NCBI GenBank assembly: GCA_038373885.1
Contig: JAWZYV010012275.1
Span: 124,001-188,000, forward strand
Source: Cheiracanthium punctorium
Lineage: Eukaryota > Arthropoda > Arachnida > Araneae > Cheiracanthiidae
Direction: 5' to 3'
DNA length: 64,000 bases
A model generated the notes under the pieces. It did not search any database, was not told the origin of the DNA, and saw only the letters and a list, made by a program, of their open reading frames with translations. This document shows, piece after piece, positions 12,675 through 23,931 of this stretch. The translations under genes were made by a program, and so were the position numbers. Position 1 is the stretch's first letter. Every line of letters begins with the position of its first letter.

Positions 12675-12838
12675 GCGTCGAATCATCTGCTCCATCGCGA
12701 ATTAACTGGAGAGGTCAACAAGACTGGGAAAACTTCTCGAGCTGCACTTCTCTGCACTGGATTACTGTAGGCAGTACTGGGAGACACGCTGTCAAATGGT
12801 TGAAAAACCAAAGACTCGTGTTGACTAAAAAAGAATAA
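12675..12838 (+). CDS. Candidate terminal exon, unidentified
   Basis: CTATTA and a run of T end in CTACGGTAG at 12674, a plausible acceptor. The following segment is open for 54 codons to TAA (12836-12838), starting VESSAPSRINWRGQQDWEN, and is more G+C-rich than its flanks. A purine-rich run with GAGAGTCGAAA repeats follows, then AATAAA near 13025. No homologue is recognised. It could equally be a transposon scrap. Confidence 0.25.
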
Positions 12839-12846
12839 GAGTTTGA

Positions 12847-12898
12847 AGAGAGAGTCGAAAGAGAGAGTCGAAAGAGAGTCGAAAGAGAGAGTCGAAAT
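12847..12898. repeat. Short tandem GAGAGAGTCGAAA repeats
   Basis: The unit occurs four times with slight length changes (GAGAGAGTCGAAA or GAGAGTCGAAA). Confidence 0.85.
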
Positions 12899-13436
12899 TC
12901 CACAGGCGTATATGCTATATTTATAATGTATTGATGTGATCGTCATACCTTTTAACTGTAGATCCTTGTTTCAGTGGAAGTATAATTATAACGAGCCTGT
13001 ATGAATTTATTGATTTTTGAAGTGAATAAATAAATATATTTTTTAAATATTGCACACATGAGTCGATTTATTAATTAAATTTTGTTATTAATTTGTTTAT
13101 CTTTAATAACATTTGCAGTTTAGTCAATTATTCAAAAATATTTCTGTATTGTGCACAAGATCTTATTTGAATTTATTTATTTAATTATTTATTTATTTAT
13201 TTCCATAATAAACATTCTCTGATCCCTCATCTAGATTTCGAATGTTCTGATATATATGTATGTTTTTAAATAAGTAAGTTTATTTTTCTAAATAATTTAT
13301 TATTTTTCCTTCGATTTACTGACTTAAGGGTAAAAAAAGATAAGGTAAGTACTATTCAAGTTCAATTTTTTATTATGAACTATGTGAATTTTTTATATTA
13401 ATTCGTTATTTAAATTTCAGGAACCAGGTTACTTAC

Positions 13437-13528
13437 GTTATAAAAGAGTCCCTCTTGCTTTCTAAATAAATTTCCTGAAAATGACTTCAAAGCATCTTTG
13501 TAAGATTGAGTTAAAACTCTGCACAATA
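13437..13528 (-). CDS. Candidate internal exon, unidentified
   Basis: On the minus strand, a pyrimidine-rich stretch (CTTCCCTTCGTGAATACAG) precedes the segment and TATAAC|GTAAGT ends it at 13437, a strong donor. Only one frame stays open. It starts LCRVLTQSYKDALKSF and ends RKQEGLFYN, ending on a whole codon. A nearer acceptor (TGTGCAG) would start it at 13518. The frame phase does not fit directly onto the exon at 4527-4622, so the two would need an intervening exon or belong to different genes. Confidence 0.4.
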
Positions 13529-13539
13529 CTGTATTCACG

Positions 13540-14370
13540 AAGGGAAGACATTTCAGAAGGATAGAAAAGACGGCGCGGGAGAAGGAAATCAAAGTTTTCG
13601 TCTTATTCATCCATGCTTGATTCTTTTCATCGTAAAAGAACACTCACTGAGCGTTAAAATGTTATTCAAGAGCACACAAATATTTTAATCCGAATTTCCT
13701 GCATCAGTAAAGCAACCCAAAAAGCAAGATTTGTTGGCAGCATTGTTAATCATATATGAATTCAAGCCTTATATTTAGAATTGTACCCGTTTTCCGTTGA
13801 GCACCTGGAAAAGCTTTATGCTAAGTGAAAAGTATAAACTCCTCAACCAAGTAATACTAATGTTCTTCGGGTATATATAATATGCATATAATGCTCTTAA
13901 AATGAATTCAACACCTTTCTTCCATTCTTATTGTGCCACAATTTAATTCTCCTTTGCAAAGCGGAAGTGAGTAACATTTGCATTAGAATTTAGTTAATAG
14001 TTTAGCAATTAATTTCGTTAGTAGGTTTGCGTGGTTTCATCGTGTCTGCATTTTTACGTAATACTCTGTTCATTTAAAATTATCATTGCATGAAAAAGAA
14101 AATAAAAATAGCATAAGTGAAATGCGATTACTCTCATTTATCGATGAGGGAATTTATAAAAACTTAAAAAAAGAAAATAGAAACTATAATAAAATTATTG
14201 AATGAAACCGAATGCACTTTTAAAACTTTTCATGACACTGCTTTTAATACTAGAAATAATGTAAAAATCTACACGTGTTTTTATTTCTTTCTTTTTTAAG
14301 ATTGAATTCAAATATATGATGGCATTTCCATTTCTATTTTATTAGTATTATATTAACCATATTGGAAGAG
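13540..14370. other. A+T-rich DNA, no supported feature
   Basis: Nothing beyond short A+T-rich runs. Confidence 0.45.
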
Positions 14371-14379
14371 GGGTCATTG

Positions 14380-14860
14380 TCTGTTACAACTCTTCAAAAT
14401 TCTCTATCCGTAGGGATGATGGTGAGGTAAGGTGACTAATTCAATAGGTGCACCCGCTCTATATTAAGCATTACACGATTCGTAGCCTCCACGTTGATTC
14501 TTACCGGGAAGAGCCATAGGATCGCCCTTCTAGCACCGTTTTCGAAGAGTCTCAAAAAGGAATCTCATCAGATTGCGCGGAACTTGGAGTAGCGGGGGTT
14601 AAACGGTAACCGTTACCTAAAACCCCATAGGGGGTTGCAGTGATTGACAACCAGACCAGCGAGGCCAGGACAAGCCCAGTCCGCTGTCCACCAACAACAC
14701 CAACGCACCAATGGAAACCTTAGGGCGTCATTATGTACCAGCATACTCGCGCAGAATAGACTAACTAGACTGTCTAAGACAGAAAGGAAGTCACAACCAC
14801 GGTCGGAAGAACTCGTCTTCCATTCAGCATGGTTCACCTGTTAGTTCTTTGCTCTATGCT
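14380..14860. other. G+C-richer block of uncertain origin
   Basis: Base composition shifts abruptly to mixed sequence here. It includes a GGTAACGGTTACC-like inverted pair (14603-14618) and a C- and A-rich stretch. No frame is convincing on either strand. Because a non-LTR retrotransposon scrap follows within 200 bp, this may be part of the same mobile sequence. Confidence 0.3.
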
Positions 14861-14909
14861 TGTGCATGTATTGCAAGAAACCTTTAAACTTGAATAATTG
14901 CAGCATTCG

Positions 14910-15115
14910 GCAAATATCCTGAAATAGATGCACCATCAGTATTTCGAACTTTATACACCACCAAATGAGTGAAATACATGCATCAGAAGTATTCCAAGCA
15001 TTATGCACCACCAATAATTAAACTGCATGCACAACCAGTATTTTAAGTTGTCACGACTCATGCACTCTCAAAGTCGTTTTGATACATGCACCACCAGTAT
15101 CATTAGCCGATCCAA
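14910..15115 (-). repeat. Imperfect tandem ATACTGGTGGTGCATG repeats
   Basis: Read on the minus strand, ATACTGGTGGTGCATG and variants recur at intervals of about 45-55 bp, four to five times. They lie immediately downstream of the RNase H fragment on that strand, so may be the tandem 3' tail of a non-LTR element. Confidence 0.5.
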
Positions 15116-15307
15116 CTTGAGCTTTGACCCATCCGTGAAGAGCTCTAGTCCCTTCCTCCGTTGGTCAATATCGTCCCAGCTGGTGAAAGGACTCCTACTC
15201 GGGTGTATACCCCAACGTGGAAGTTTACCCTCTACTTCGGAGGGTTCAATCCTCGTATCTCCGATTTGGATCGTCTTATCCATATTTCGAGGTCTCGAGA
15301 TGAGCAC
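15068..15307 (-). pseudogene. Non-LTR retrotransposon RNase H fragment
   Basis: The minus-strand frame contains GLELFTDGSKL, which matches the first catalytic block of retroelement RNase H (TDGS), preceded by PRWGIHPSRSPFTSWDDID, the kind of linker found between reverse transcriptase and RNase H in R1/I-type elements. The frame then runs into tandem repeats and stops. The rest of the domain and the reverse transcriptase are absent. Assignment rests on this motif alone. Confidence 0.5.
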
Positions 15308-15463
15308 TTCCTTCTCAACCTCAATGTCTAGCGGTAGGAGGTCAAAAACTACACAGAGATAACGATAGTCAATGTAATTGATCCAGCACTATTTACACAA
15401 AAAAATTAAGAAAATTTCATACAATAGTTAATTTGTCTTTTATAAATCTCAATTCGTGCATGT

Positions 15464-15592
15464 TTAACGAGGTACGATGCAGTGGTAAAAATAATGTGAT
15501 ACTTTTTCCTCTGGAATGCTATTACAAACGACCGCCAGTATCTTGGCATCGTAGTTCTCACAGTACATCACCCGGGTGTAACTGTACTTCAT
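15464..15592 (-). CDS. Short open segment, possible terminal exon
   Basis: The minus strand reads ATG at 15592 and stays open for 42 codons to TAA at 15464. It includes YSYTRVMYCENYDAKILAV and a Cys/His/Tyr-rich end. Codon use looks protein-like, but upstream in the same frame there is a stop, so a coding role needs an acceptor at GCAAAAG just before the ATG. It is close to retrotransposon debris and could be part of it. Confidence 0.25.
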   Translation of the reverse strand: MKYSYTRVMYCENYDAKILAVVCNSIPEEKVSHYFYHCIVPR

Positions 15593-16109
15593 CTTTTGCA
15601 ACAAAATTTAGGAAGGAAGTCTTTCATATGAATGTACAGCTACGAGGAGGTCGGCAACACAAGATGTGATGGTGTGCACATTATTTTTCCTAGGAATTAT
15701 AAGCCTCATATTTTTCGCTGGACTTTCACGGATCTACTTTTTTATTCGATAAATGCTGCCTATAGCCAATAACATATATTTTTAAAATTGTATAAGGAGA
15801 GCGACTTTTGAACGTTAAATTCTCCTCGCAATACGACATATCTGTTTTCGAATTCAGCTGATGGATAGCGATTGCTTTATGTTTAGTCTTTCATATGAAG
15901 CTGGGGACAAACAAGACATTCATCAAGGGAACCAGTAACATGCTGCAGACAAAGGAGCTCTGCATAACTCTTTTTTAGCGCCAGAGTGCTATTAATTTCT
16001 CCCAGGTTTTTTGTGTAGACACTTTTTTCCTACAATTAGCGCGTCGAGTCACTTTTCAAATGTGCGTTTTTTTTATGAATTTTGTGGGGTTTTTTTTATA
16101 AGTATATTT

Positions 16110-17460
16110 CGGGCATAGCAAGAAAACACCTGGCGAATATTGTAAAATAGTTTTAGTAGGTGATTTTAAAAAAGATTTTAATTCCGAAGAAGTGTTTTAT
16201 AGAACAGCGAAGGCAAATACGGTACACTGATAGATTATGATACACTCCCAAATGTTATTTATGAAGGTGAAGTATAGTTTGGCTATGCCAGGCGAAAATT
16301 GTTAAACAGTTTTGGTAGGTGATTTCAATATAGATTTCTATTCCGAAGAAGTGTTTTATGGAACAAATAAAGAAAACACGGTACACTCATGAATTATGAT
16401 GCCCATTCCAAACAATATTTAAAATGTCTACGGCGATATAGTTGGAATATGCCTGGAGAGGATTGCAAAACAGTTTCAGTAGGCGATTTAAAAATAGATT
16501 TCGATTCCAAAGATGTGTTTTACGGTACAAGAAAGAGTTGATTCCTATTTTAATGCCCCCGCTCTTGCCAAACTAAAAAAAAAATCCCTCACTTTGCCAT
16601 CATGGGATTCTAGGACTTATGCGCAAGTTTCAACGCTCCCAAAGTTTCAACGCCCCCTAGATGAAAACGACAGTGAACAAAGTAGCGATAAACGCACCAG
16701 TTAAGGAATTTGAAGACACTTAATTATTAACCCTCTTAGCGTCTTAGAAATGGGCAAATAATGTAAAGTTGTTTTCACGGTAAAATTTTCAAGCGCTTTT
16801 AAAATTATTGAAAAAAAAATTAATTTTGTTAGGAAGATTTGCAATTATTAAAAAATAGACTTCAAAATATGTACAACATTAACATTAATTTTTTTATAAT
16901 ACGTGTGAGTTATAAATAATTTAAATTATAGATGCATTGCAGTGAAAACTGGAATGCAGTTGACGGGATTTTATGTCTCCCGCTTGGAGGGTTAAAACTA
17001 CATTAATTGGCAACTCAAAATAAATAAAAATGTAACGGAATGCTTTACTTACATGTTCCAAATCGCCATTTTAATTCTAAATTATGATTGCTGCATAAAT
17101 ACAAAAAAAGCGTCGTGGTAACTCCATATGTTTAATGATCACAACATTGGCTAAAGTCGGGGCGTTAAAGTAAGAGTCGAACCAGAAAGAGAAAGACGGC
17201 ACACTCATGGATTATGATGGACATTCGAAACAATATTTAAAACGGTGAAGTACAGTTGTTGGGACTTACTCGGTTATTACTTGGGAACGATTGTAAAATA
17301 GTTTTAATAGGCAATTTTAAGATATATTTCGATTCCAAAGATGGGTTTTATGAAACAAGGAAGCAAAATACGGCACAGTCATGAATAATGATACACTTTC
17401 CAACTTAAAGGAATAAGGAAGAAAATAGGGACGACGCATAAACTATGATACGCTTTTAAT
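16110..17460 (+). repeat. Tandem array with an endonuclease-like GDFN motif
   Basis: Four main units start their shared core at 16150, 16309, 16473 and 17301. The spacing is 159 and 164 bp, and about 168-174 bp for the third interval once a 644-bp insertion is removed. A partial fifth unit follows to 17460. Each unit translates in the plus strand to a variant of CKIVLVGDFKKDFNSEEVFY (unit 1), TVLVGDFNIDFYSEE (unit 2), VSVGDLKIDFDSKD (unit 3) and VLIGNFKIYFDSKD (unit 4). VLVGDFNIDF is the D/N catalytic block of exonuclease-endonuclease-phosphatase domains, such as those near Helitron helicases or in non-LTR elements. Stops occur between units, so this is amplified gene debris. Confidence 0.65.
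16538..17181. mobile_element. Mutator-like MITE (644 bp)
   Basis: The insertion lies inside the tandem array. It is flanked by CAAGAAAGAG (16528-16537) and CCAGAAAGAG (17182-17191), a 10-bp duplication with one mismatch. The ends are inverted: TTGATTCCTATTTTAATGCC on the left against the inverse of GGCGTTAAAGTAAGAGTCGAA on the right (about 25-35 bp). A 9-10 bp duplication with such ends fits Mutator-like elements. It holds no transposase. Near 17045-17070 the minus strand reads an ATG segment followed by a GTAAGT donor, which may be captured sequence or chance. Confidence 0.6.
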
Positions 17461-17516
17461 ATATAGCACTTTGGAGCGTATTTAAAATCTGAAAGTGTTT
17501 CAGATTTTCACCCTTT

Positions 17517-17683
17517 TTACTTCCCGAACATGTACCATGTAAGGAAAGTATTGTTATCATGAAAAAATTCAACTTCGAGATTTTGGTGTATTTACACGTT
17601 TTGAGGTCTTCTGAATTCATTTATGCTATTTGTACGAGATGTGTGTGTGTGTGTGAACACGATAGCTCCTAAACGGCGCTACC
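17517..17683. repeat. Dispersed repeat with short TG tract, copy 2
   Basis: This is about 90% identical to 2716-2850 through CTTCCCGAACATGTACCATG and ACGAGATG, followed by a (TG)n of about eight units and GAACACGATAGCTCCTAAACGG. It lacks the 172-181 bp tandem units that follow copy 1. Confidence 0.75.
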
Positions 17684-17689
17684 TCCGCA

Positions 17690-18075
17690 AGAGAGAGACT
17701 ATGAAATTAAAGTGTAGCGGTTGCTGTCTAATAAAATATTATTTAATGTTAAAATAACTTTCAACTTGCGGTATTTTAAAAGTATTTATTTCCTTACTAA
17801 AGCAGATTAAACTTAATAAACATTGTTGTTCTAAAAATCATATTATTATTTTATTCATCGTTGTTGCCACTCGCAATCTGCGTAAATTAGTTGAAACAAA
17901 GATTTTTTTTTTTAGAGTCTACAAAAGTATACCAGGCGGATAGATGGCGCGCTCGGCGAATTGGTGGAGATTATCCGAGAATAAAAGGAAGAGAAAAATA
18001 GGGTTACTTCTTACAGTATTAGTTCTTCCTTCCTTATACTCTCTAGCTCTATGGTTACACGTATAAATTATTTTT
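17690..18075. other. Mixed-composition segment, unassigned
   Basis: The part around 17930-18060 is more G+C-rich and contains GAGAATAAAAGGAAG. An LTR or promoter fragment is possible, but I found no second copy or terminal pair. Confidence 0.2.
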
Positions 18076-18079
18076 ATTA

Positions 18080-20290
18080 TGAGTGTGTGCAAAATTTTGT
18101 AAGAATCATTTCAAAAGAAAAACATTGTAAAAGGTACGTAAAATGATAATAGAAAATATACACGATGTACACTTAATATAATATATACGTATAAATACAA
18201 TCAAAAAATAAATATTAATACATTATTACTGTTTTTCATCATAAAATAATTCAATTTTTTCTATTTATGTGTGTTTTAAACCGTGAACAATGCCAAAAAG
18301 ACGCAAAGAGGCTTCTTTGGGCAGGAAAACACTTTTATTTATAATTATATTTTTTCCTAAACATGTTTTTGTTCATAATTAGGAATAAAGATTTAAAAAA
18401 CATATATTATCACTTCATTTTATTATAAGTGTATTTTTATAATAAAAAGATGAAATATGAAAAATTCTGTAAAGTTGCATCAAAAACTGTGTAATATTGT
18501 GACAAAAATATGGACATCTTTATATAATGACTTTAATTTTATTTTTACGTCATCCATCGTCCATGTTTATGTAATTAATCTCATGCAAGTGACTAAAAAT
18601 TAAATTAAAAAATTCCAAATCATTATTTTTATTACGTTATTCAGACTTTAATTGCCTTTCTACGTTTAAGTCGTCTATTAAAGCACCGAACTTTCTAAAA
18701 AGCATATATTTCATTCTTTAGTAAAGATTTTATTCATTTACTGTTTATAGTATTTATGAATACAAAGTTGCTATCGTTGGTATTATTATTATTTTATATT
18801 TTTTTTATAATATTTAACACAGATTAAGCCACTTCTTTAAATAATGTTTTCTTTAAAATAATACAAAATGATTCTGGATCAAAAACTGTGTATTAATTCA
18901 AAATGTTTATACGCATATTAGCGAACAACTTTGTTTTACTATATATTCCCATGAAATTTATTATTATGTAAACATAATCTAAAATCAGCTGAAGTAATTT
19001 TACAGAGCTAAGTCTTTTCCAGACTTCAAATGAAATTAAATTATAAGGATTTAGAAATCTTCAAGATCTGAGAACTTGAAAATAGCTGCTTATCAAATGC
19101 TTAAAATTACAGCTCTCTAAAACCATATGTACCATCATCAAACTTCGTAAAATTTCACTTTACTCTTCTGAACTAATTTGCCTAAAGTAGTTAAGATGGT
19201 TAATAGTATCTTGCATAGATGCTTAGGAGTTCAAAACATCCTGCGAATACTAACTGACTTTCAGGTGTTTGATGCGAATTACGTTGATTAACACCGCTAA
19301 ATAACGCTTGAGTAGGTTGTTGTCACGTTTCAGTTTAAAAGATTTAATATGTGGTTAAAGTATGCTTGGGAGACTTGATTGAAAATGATGACAAGTTCTT
19401 CTAGCATTGTTGTGATTCTTATAATTTTAGTATACTTTTAAACTAAAAAAATGATTATTTTACTGTTTAATGCTTATTTTTACATGAAATAAAAAACAAT
19501 TATGTAGTCCTAAGAAAAAGTACAAAGTGCGTAAATTCATCGAAGAGAGAAAAGAAAATGTAGCATAAATTGTTAGTCATATTTTATTTTATGCCATTAT
19601 TACTTATAAGATGGTTATCACTAAACATTCCTAAATCGCGTAAACAAATCTCAACATGTTTAATTTTGTAACAATACTTGATAAGTGAATAAAGCACAGA
19701 AATAATATATATAGTAACTTAATATAACTTAAAACGCGATTTCTTTTTGTGGAGACAAAATCAAAAGTCATAAATTTATGCTATATTTTTTTTTCTTTTC
19801 TATAGTAAAAGGTTCTGTGATAGTTGAGACGTGATATATCAACATAACAAGAGGTTTATGACAAAAATTTATAAAATATTTACAAGACATCATCGAGGTA
19901 TTGGAAATTTTGAGGAAAACACATATTTTATTGACTTCATAACGTATATTTGAAAACTGCCAATTTGCGACAAGTCCGAATAAAAAACTTCCTAAGATCA
20001 AGTGCTTTCCTAAGGATGTCTTTTATAATATTTCGGAAAAATATTTGTTAAATGTTGTAATGGAAAAAGGAGATATTTCCCCCTACTTATTTACATTCAG
20101 CTTGCACATAACTAAGCAGAATAAAGTAGGCAGAGTAATTAGGCAGCCTATTAGAATGCAAACACACAAGACTATTAATAAACATGCATTTTTATATAAA
20201 ACGATACTGAATTGTTACTAAATATGTTTATTTTAACCTAAAATATAATAAAAATGCACTGTTGAAAAAAGACTGTAAGTTTTCATAATG
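18080..20290. other. A+T-rich DNA, no supported feature
   Basis: Long A/T runs and stops in all frames; no exon with both splice sites and no repeat recognised. Confidence 0.5.
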
Positions 20291-20299
20291 CTCGTGATA

Positions 20300-20750
20300 C
20301 ACAAGGTATCCCATAAATACCGCACAAACTCTGCAGAGCCAGATTCCTCGCTGGGAGTTATAAAAAATGCCCAAAGAACTGTGCCTGTACGATCCATAGT
20401 TTTTGAGAGAAATAAAAAAAATAAAAATGACATCACATCGGTTGCGAAGTAAAGTAACTAGAAACATTAAATTGTATACTGGATTACATACGGGGGACTC
20501 GGTGTTACGGCCGCTACAATATGGCACCTATGGATTTCTTTCAATGGAAAGTATTGAAAGAATTGTTCTATCGAGTCCTAATTACAACAAATAGTGATTC
20601 AGTGCCTACCCTTCGTGCTGGTGTATTTATGTGGGTACCAGATAGAACGTAAGCAGTTAACCATTACATGCATGCAAGCCTATGTACATGATTCCAATAA
20701 CGAGAAATTTGTCTGTGCAGAGTTTGGGCGATATTTATGGGACACCCTGT
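20300..20750 (+). mobile_element. Deleted mariner-like element
   Basis: The right end (20751 inward) reads, inverted, CAGGGTGTCCCATAAATATC and the left end CAAGGTATCCCATAAATACC, with similarity continuing for about 50 bp. Inside on the plus strand (about 20490-20625) the frame reads MAPMDFFQWKVLKELFYRV, the third catalytic block region of mariner-type transposases (consensus LTPxDFFLWG). Everything upstream of that block has been lost. Non-functional. Confidence 0.7.
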
Positions 20751-20799
20751 AAATTTCAGCTTAAAAATAGTAAATCATAATGTTTAAGGTGAACTTTTG

Positions 20800-21190
20800 A
20801 AAGAGTGTGGAGTTTTTTTTTTTTTTTTTTTGTATGAAGCAGGTGCTTTGAGGTAGTTTTTGGTAAAAAAGAAATAAAGTAGGTATTTTGCGAAATATTA
20901 TGTAGTATTGGTTGTTTATAGCAGGTTTTTTCTATTTAGACTAATAAAAATGTTCAATAATTTTTGTGAGGAAAATAAATTCATGTACCCTACAACCAAG
21001 TTTTTTTTTAATTTGATAAAAAAGTGCACTTTTTAGAATGTGGATATGTGAAGGTGAGTGATTATTTTTTTGTATTTGTGTTCTGGAAAATGGTGTTTCA
21101 TTCGTGAAAAAATTTGGCGAAAGAAAAAGCGCCAAATTGCGTGATTTTGGCGACAAAAAAAGTCGCCAAACATAGGCGACACCCGCTTTC
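20800..21190. repeat. Repeat with GGCGAC hairpins
   Basis: A long T run (20813-20831) is followed by repeated short phrases, and 21110-21182 holds TTTGGCGA/CGCCAAA and TTTGGCGAC-A7-GTCGCCAAA stem-loops and a further GGCGAC. The stems are perfect. It is probably a terminal or subterminal part of an unclassified MITE. Confidence 0.45.
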
Positions 21191-21199
21191 GAAATCTCT

Positions 21200-22020
21200 C
21201 CTAGTCATTTTATTATCGTGAAGTGAATAAAAATATCCCAACGACTTGGTAAAATTTTACAGCTTATTTAAACAAAAGGCACATTTCCATTCTGAAACGT
21301 CTTTATGTGCATTTAGAATATAAATTAATTTTAAAGCGAAAATGTATCTATGAGAAGTTACTTATAGAAGAATTAAATCTTAATGGTATAATAAATAAAC
21401 TTTTCAAATGTAATGACTACAGTATTCGGCAAAAAGGAGTAATTGATTTTATAAATGAATAAAAAACAAACCAATGGAGTTATTAAAAAAAGTCTTGCAT
21501 GAAACGAATGTGTGATTTCTGCAATTTATTTCAAGACTTTTCCAATTCTGTTATTTTAGCACAAAATCTTATCGGCTGGTGGCGCTGGCGTTACTCTTTG
21601 CAAGAAAAGTGTTTTTTAATTACGCAGCAATATTTTTAAAATGGCCTTAATCTATCACTATTTTATGCCGATGTCTCAGAATTAAATTGGCACACAATTT
21701 CCGCAAAGTATTTAGCGGTATAGCTGCAACACTCTTCACAGAATAATCGCTGCGGATCCGCTTATCAGGTGGAAAATTGGCAGTAAGCAACATTCTTCAA
21801 ATAGCTTTAAAGGAAAGAAAAGAATCACACGGATTACGTGAAGAATGAAGGACTTTCCAGATTATTGTCATGCAATTTCCAACAATTGTTGCTGAATGCA
21901 GTAGCCATAAAGCCACCTATTGGTACGTTTTTGTACTAAAATAATAAAGTGTTCGGAAATTGCCTACGTATCTTTAATAGATAAAGAATGGAAGCATGTT
22001 ATCATATTTCTGGGACACCA
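21200..22020. other. A+T-rich DNA, no supported feature
   Basis: No frame, splice pair or repeat could be supported. Confidence 0.45.
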
Positions 22021-22539
22021 TATATATTAGGGTGGTGCGAAAAACAATTTTTTTTTAACATCACCATGTGCAATAGTTGCGATTTTGATAGTAACATTAA
22101 ACTCTGAAATTTGGATGAAATTGTTTAATATCTTAGGCCTCCTCAAGATCCACGAATTTTGGAAATTATAGGAAAAACTGCTTTAAAATCAACTGCTCTG
22201 TTCATTAAAAAAATAATAAAAATATGAAATGTCACCAGGTTATTTATTTGCACTTTTGAGTATATAAACATTTGTAAAAAGCTAGCCGATGTAAAATTAA
22301 TTCTTAGGTCTTCCCAAATTCCTTGAAGTTGAGCGTTTTTAACTGAAAATGGTACGCAAAATATGTAAATAGAGAAGATACTAGTTTTACCTTCTCATGT
22401 AAGGAGTAGGTTATTTTACTCGGAAATCAGACTTTTTTTTCAAAACTTGACATTATCTTCCTATCGACTGTTTTTGCTCGGATTATCCATATCTTGCATG
22501 GAAGCCACACACTTGAAGAGCAGATTCAGTCACAATCCT

Positions 22540-23785
22540 AATCATCCTCTCAACTGCTTGGGAATGGCTTTTGAATGGCAGGGTATTTTTAGAAATTTAT
22601 CGCAAGAGCTCGGATGCTTATCCGACTTCAGTAATTCCTGTAACACACTATTTGTCCATTTCTTTGTGATGGGAGGCTTAGTCGCAATTCATTCTTGCCA
22701 ATGGATATTGTCAATGTAGTCATTGCTTTCGAAATTAATCTTTGGAATCTTAAACCTTCTAATGTTCGTTGTTTGTTCCAAAGATTTTCTGGCCTTTATG
22801 ATACGCTGAATGGCAAGCTGATCGACAGATATTCTGTCGTCGAATAACATTGCAGCGAGTACATCTTCGGCATGAACAAAATATGTGTTCTTTTGAACAA
22901 CGTTTTTTATTATACCCTTTAAATTATCTGGGAGATATTGAAATTGAGATATAAAATATTGCAAATTTTTTGGGCCATCCTGAAAGTCACTGTTTCACTT
23001 GATTCTGAACCATATTGGCGCGTATACTTTCATTACGAATTAGGCTAATACAATTAGTTATGGTGTTGGATAAGATGTACCAAAATAGAAACGCAAAAAA
23101 CAATTTGCGAACGATAGCCAGCGAGAATGGTTTTCCAGGGTCTCTATTTGCTAGATCTTGTGGACAATAACCAGCGGAAACAGCCTTACAAATTTCCCAC
23201 AAATAACGTTGATCAATGCTAAAATCTCCAAAATCAATATCGGATTCAAACGAAAATTCAATTTCCTGGACAAATTCCTGGAAAATACTTGGACAAATTC
23301 CTGGAACTTAATGATGGGATGGTTAGTGCACGTCTTCAGGAACTTGTCAATCAATCCACTGAATGCGATTGGTCTTGATGTTTTTGCGTCGACTGCTTCT
23401 GTAAGGTGGCATAAAGGCAGTTTGGTAAAATGAAATTGACATATTTGTCCAATGCACGGGAGAATAGAGCTTTTTCTTCAAGGGGTCTAATTACACCTCC
23501 ATTTACACCGGCATTAGTCACTTCCCCATCACTTCCAATAAAGGCTAATTCTAATAAATCAAAAGCTTTCTCATTTAATAAGCTGAAGATACCATCCAAA
23601 ATGTCGTTTGAACTCTTGCTCTTCGGTGCAAAATGTCCCAAATAGACAGAACCGGGTTCTTCAACTAGTGTAATATGCTCCTCCCATACTTTTCGCTTAT
23701 GCCACTTGCTATTATCCATTTTCGTAATTGCAAGAGTATAATCCCTTCTTCCGTCAAAAATGAAAGCTATGATCTTGTGTCCAGA
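22540..23785 (-). pseudogene. Transposon-encoded protein remnant, family unnamed
   Basis: Read on the minus strand from the MITE inward, frames supply in order: GHKIIAFIFDGRRDYTLA, then EEHITLVEEPGSVYLGHF, then LAFIGSDGEVTNAGVNGGVI, then IDKFLKTCTNHPIIKFQEF, then YLWEICKAVSAGYCPQDLA, then QFQYLPDNLKGIIKNVV and the IHWQE block. This order matches an abundant uncharacterised protein of arthropod and hydra genomes (recalled, not searched). Several frame breaks separate the blocks. The FIGSDG aspartate sits where an RNase H-like nuclease could carry a catalytic residue, but that is speculation. Confidence 0.6.
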
Positions 23786-23931
23786 CAGTGGCGGATTAAT
23801 GGAAGTTCGTCGGTGGGGGCAGTTAATTAGAAGATTTACATATACATCCATTTTATAAAAGTAAAATAGGATATTTTACATTAATTCTTTTTTTCTCAGG
23901 AAGGGGGGGGCTTCCACTCCCCCCTTTAATC
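23786..23931. mobile_element. MITE with CAGTGGCGGATTAA terminus
   Basis: It starts CAGTGGCGGATTAATGG, has a G-run, an A+T-rich centre, and ends in a C-rich stretch then TTTAATC. The same architecture (GGATTAA, GGTGG, ATTTTAT.GAAGTAA, TTTTTCTC.GGAGGG, CCCTTTAATC) occurs at 63107-63285. hAT-like ends are suggested by CAGTG; no clean target duplication was seen. Confidence 0.55.

Noticed and set aside
14613..14844. Overlapping frames on both strands in the G+C-richer block
   Set aside because: Similar length on both strands and no motif; openness is explained by composition.
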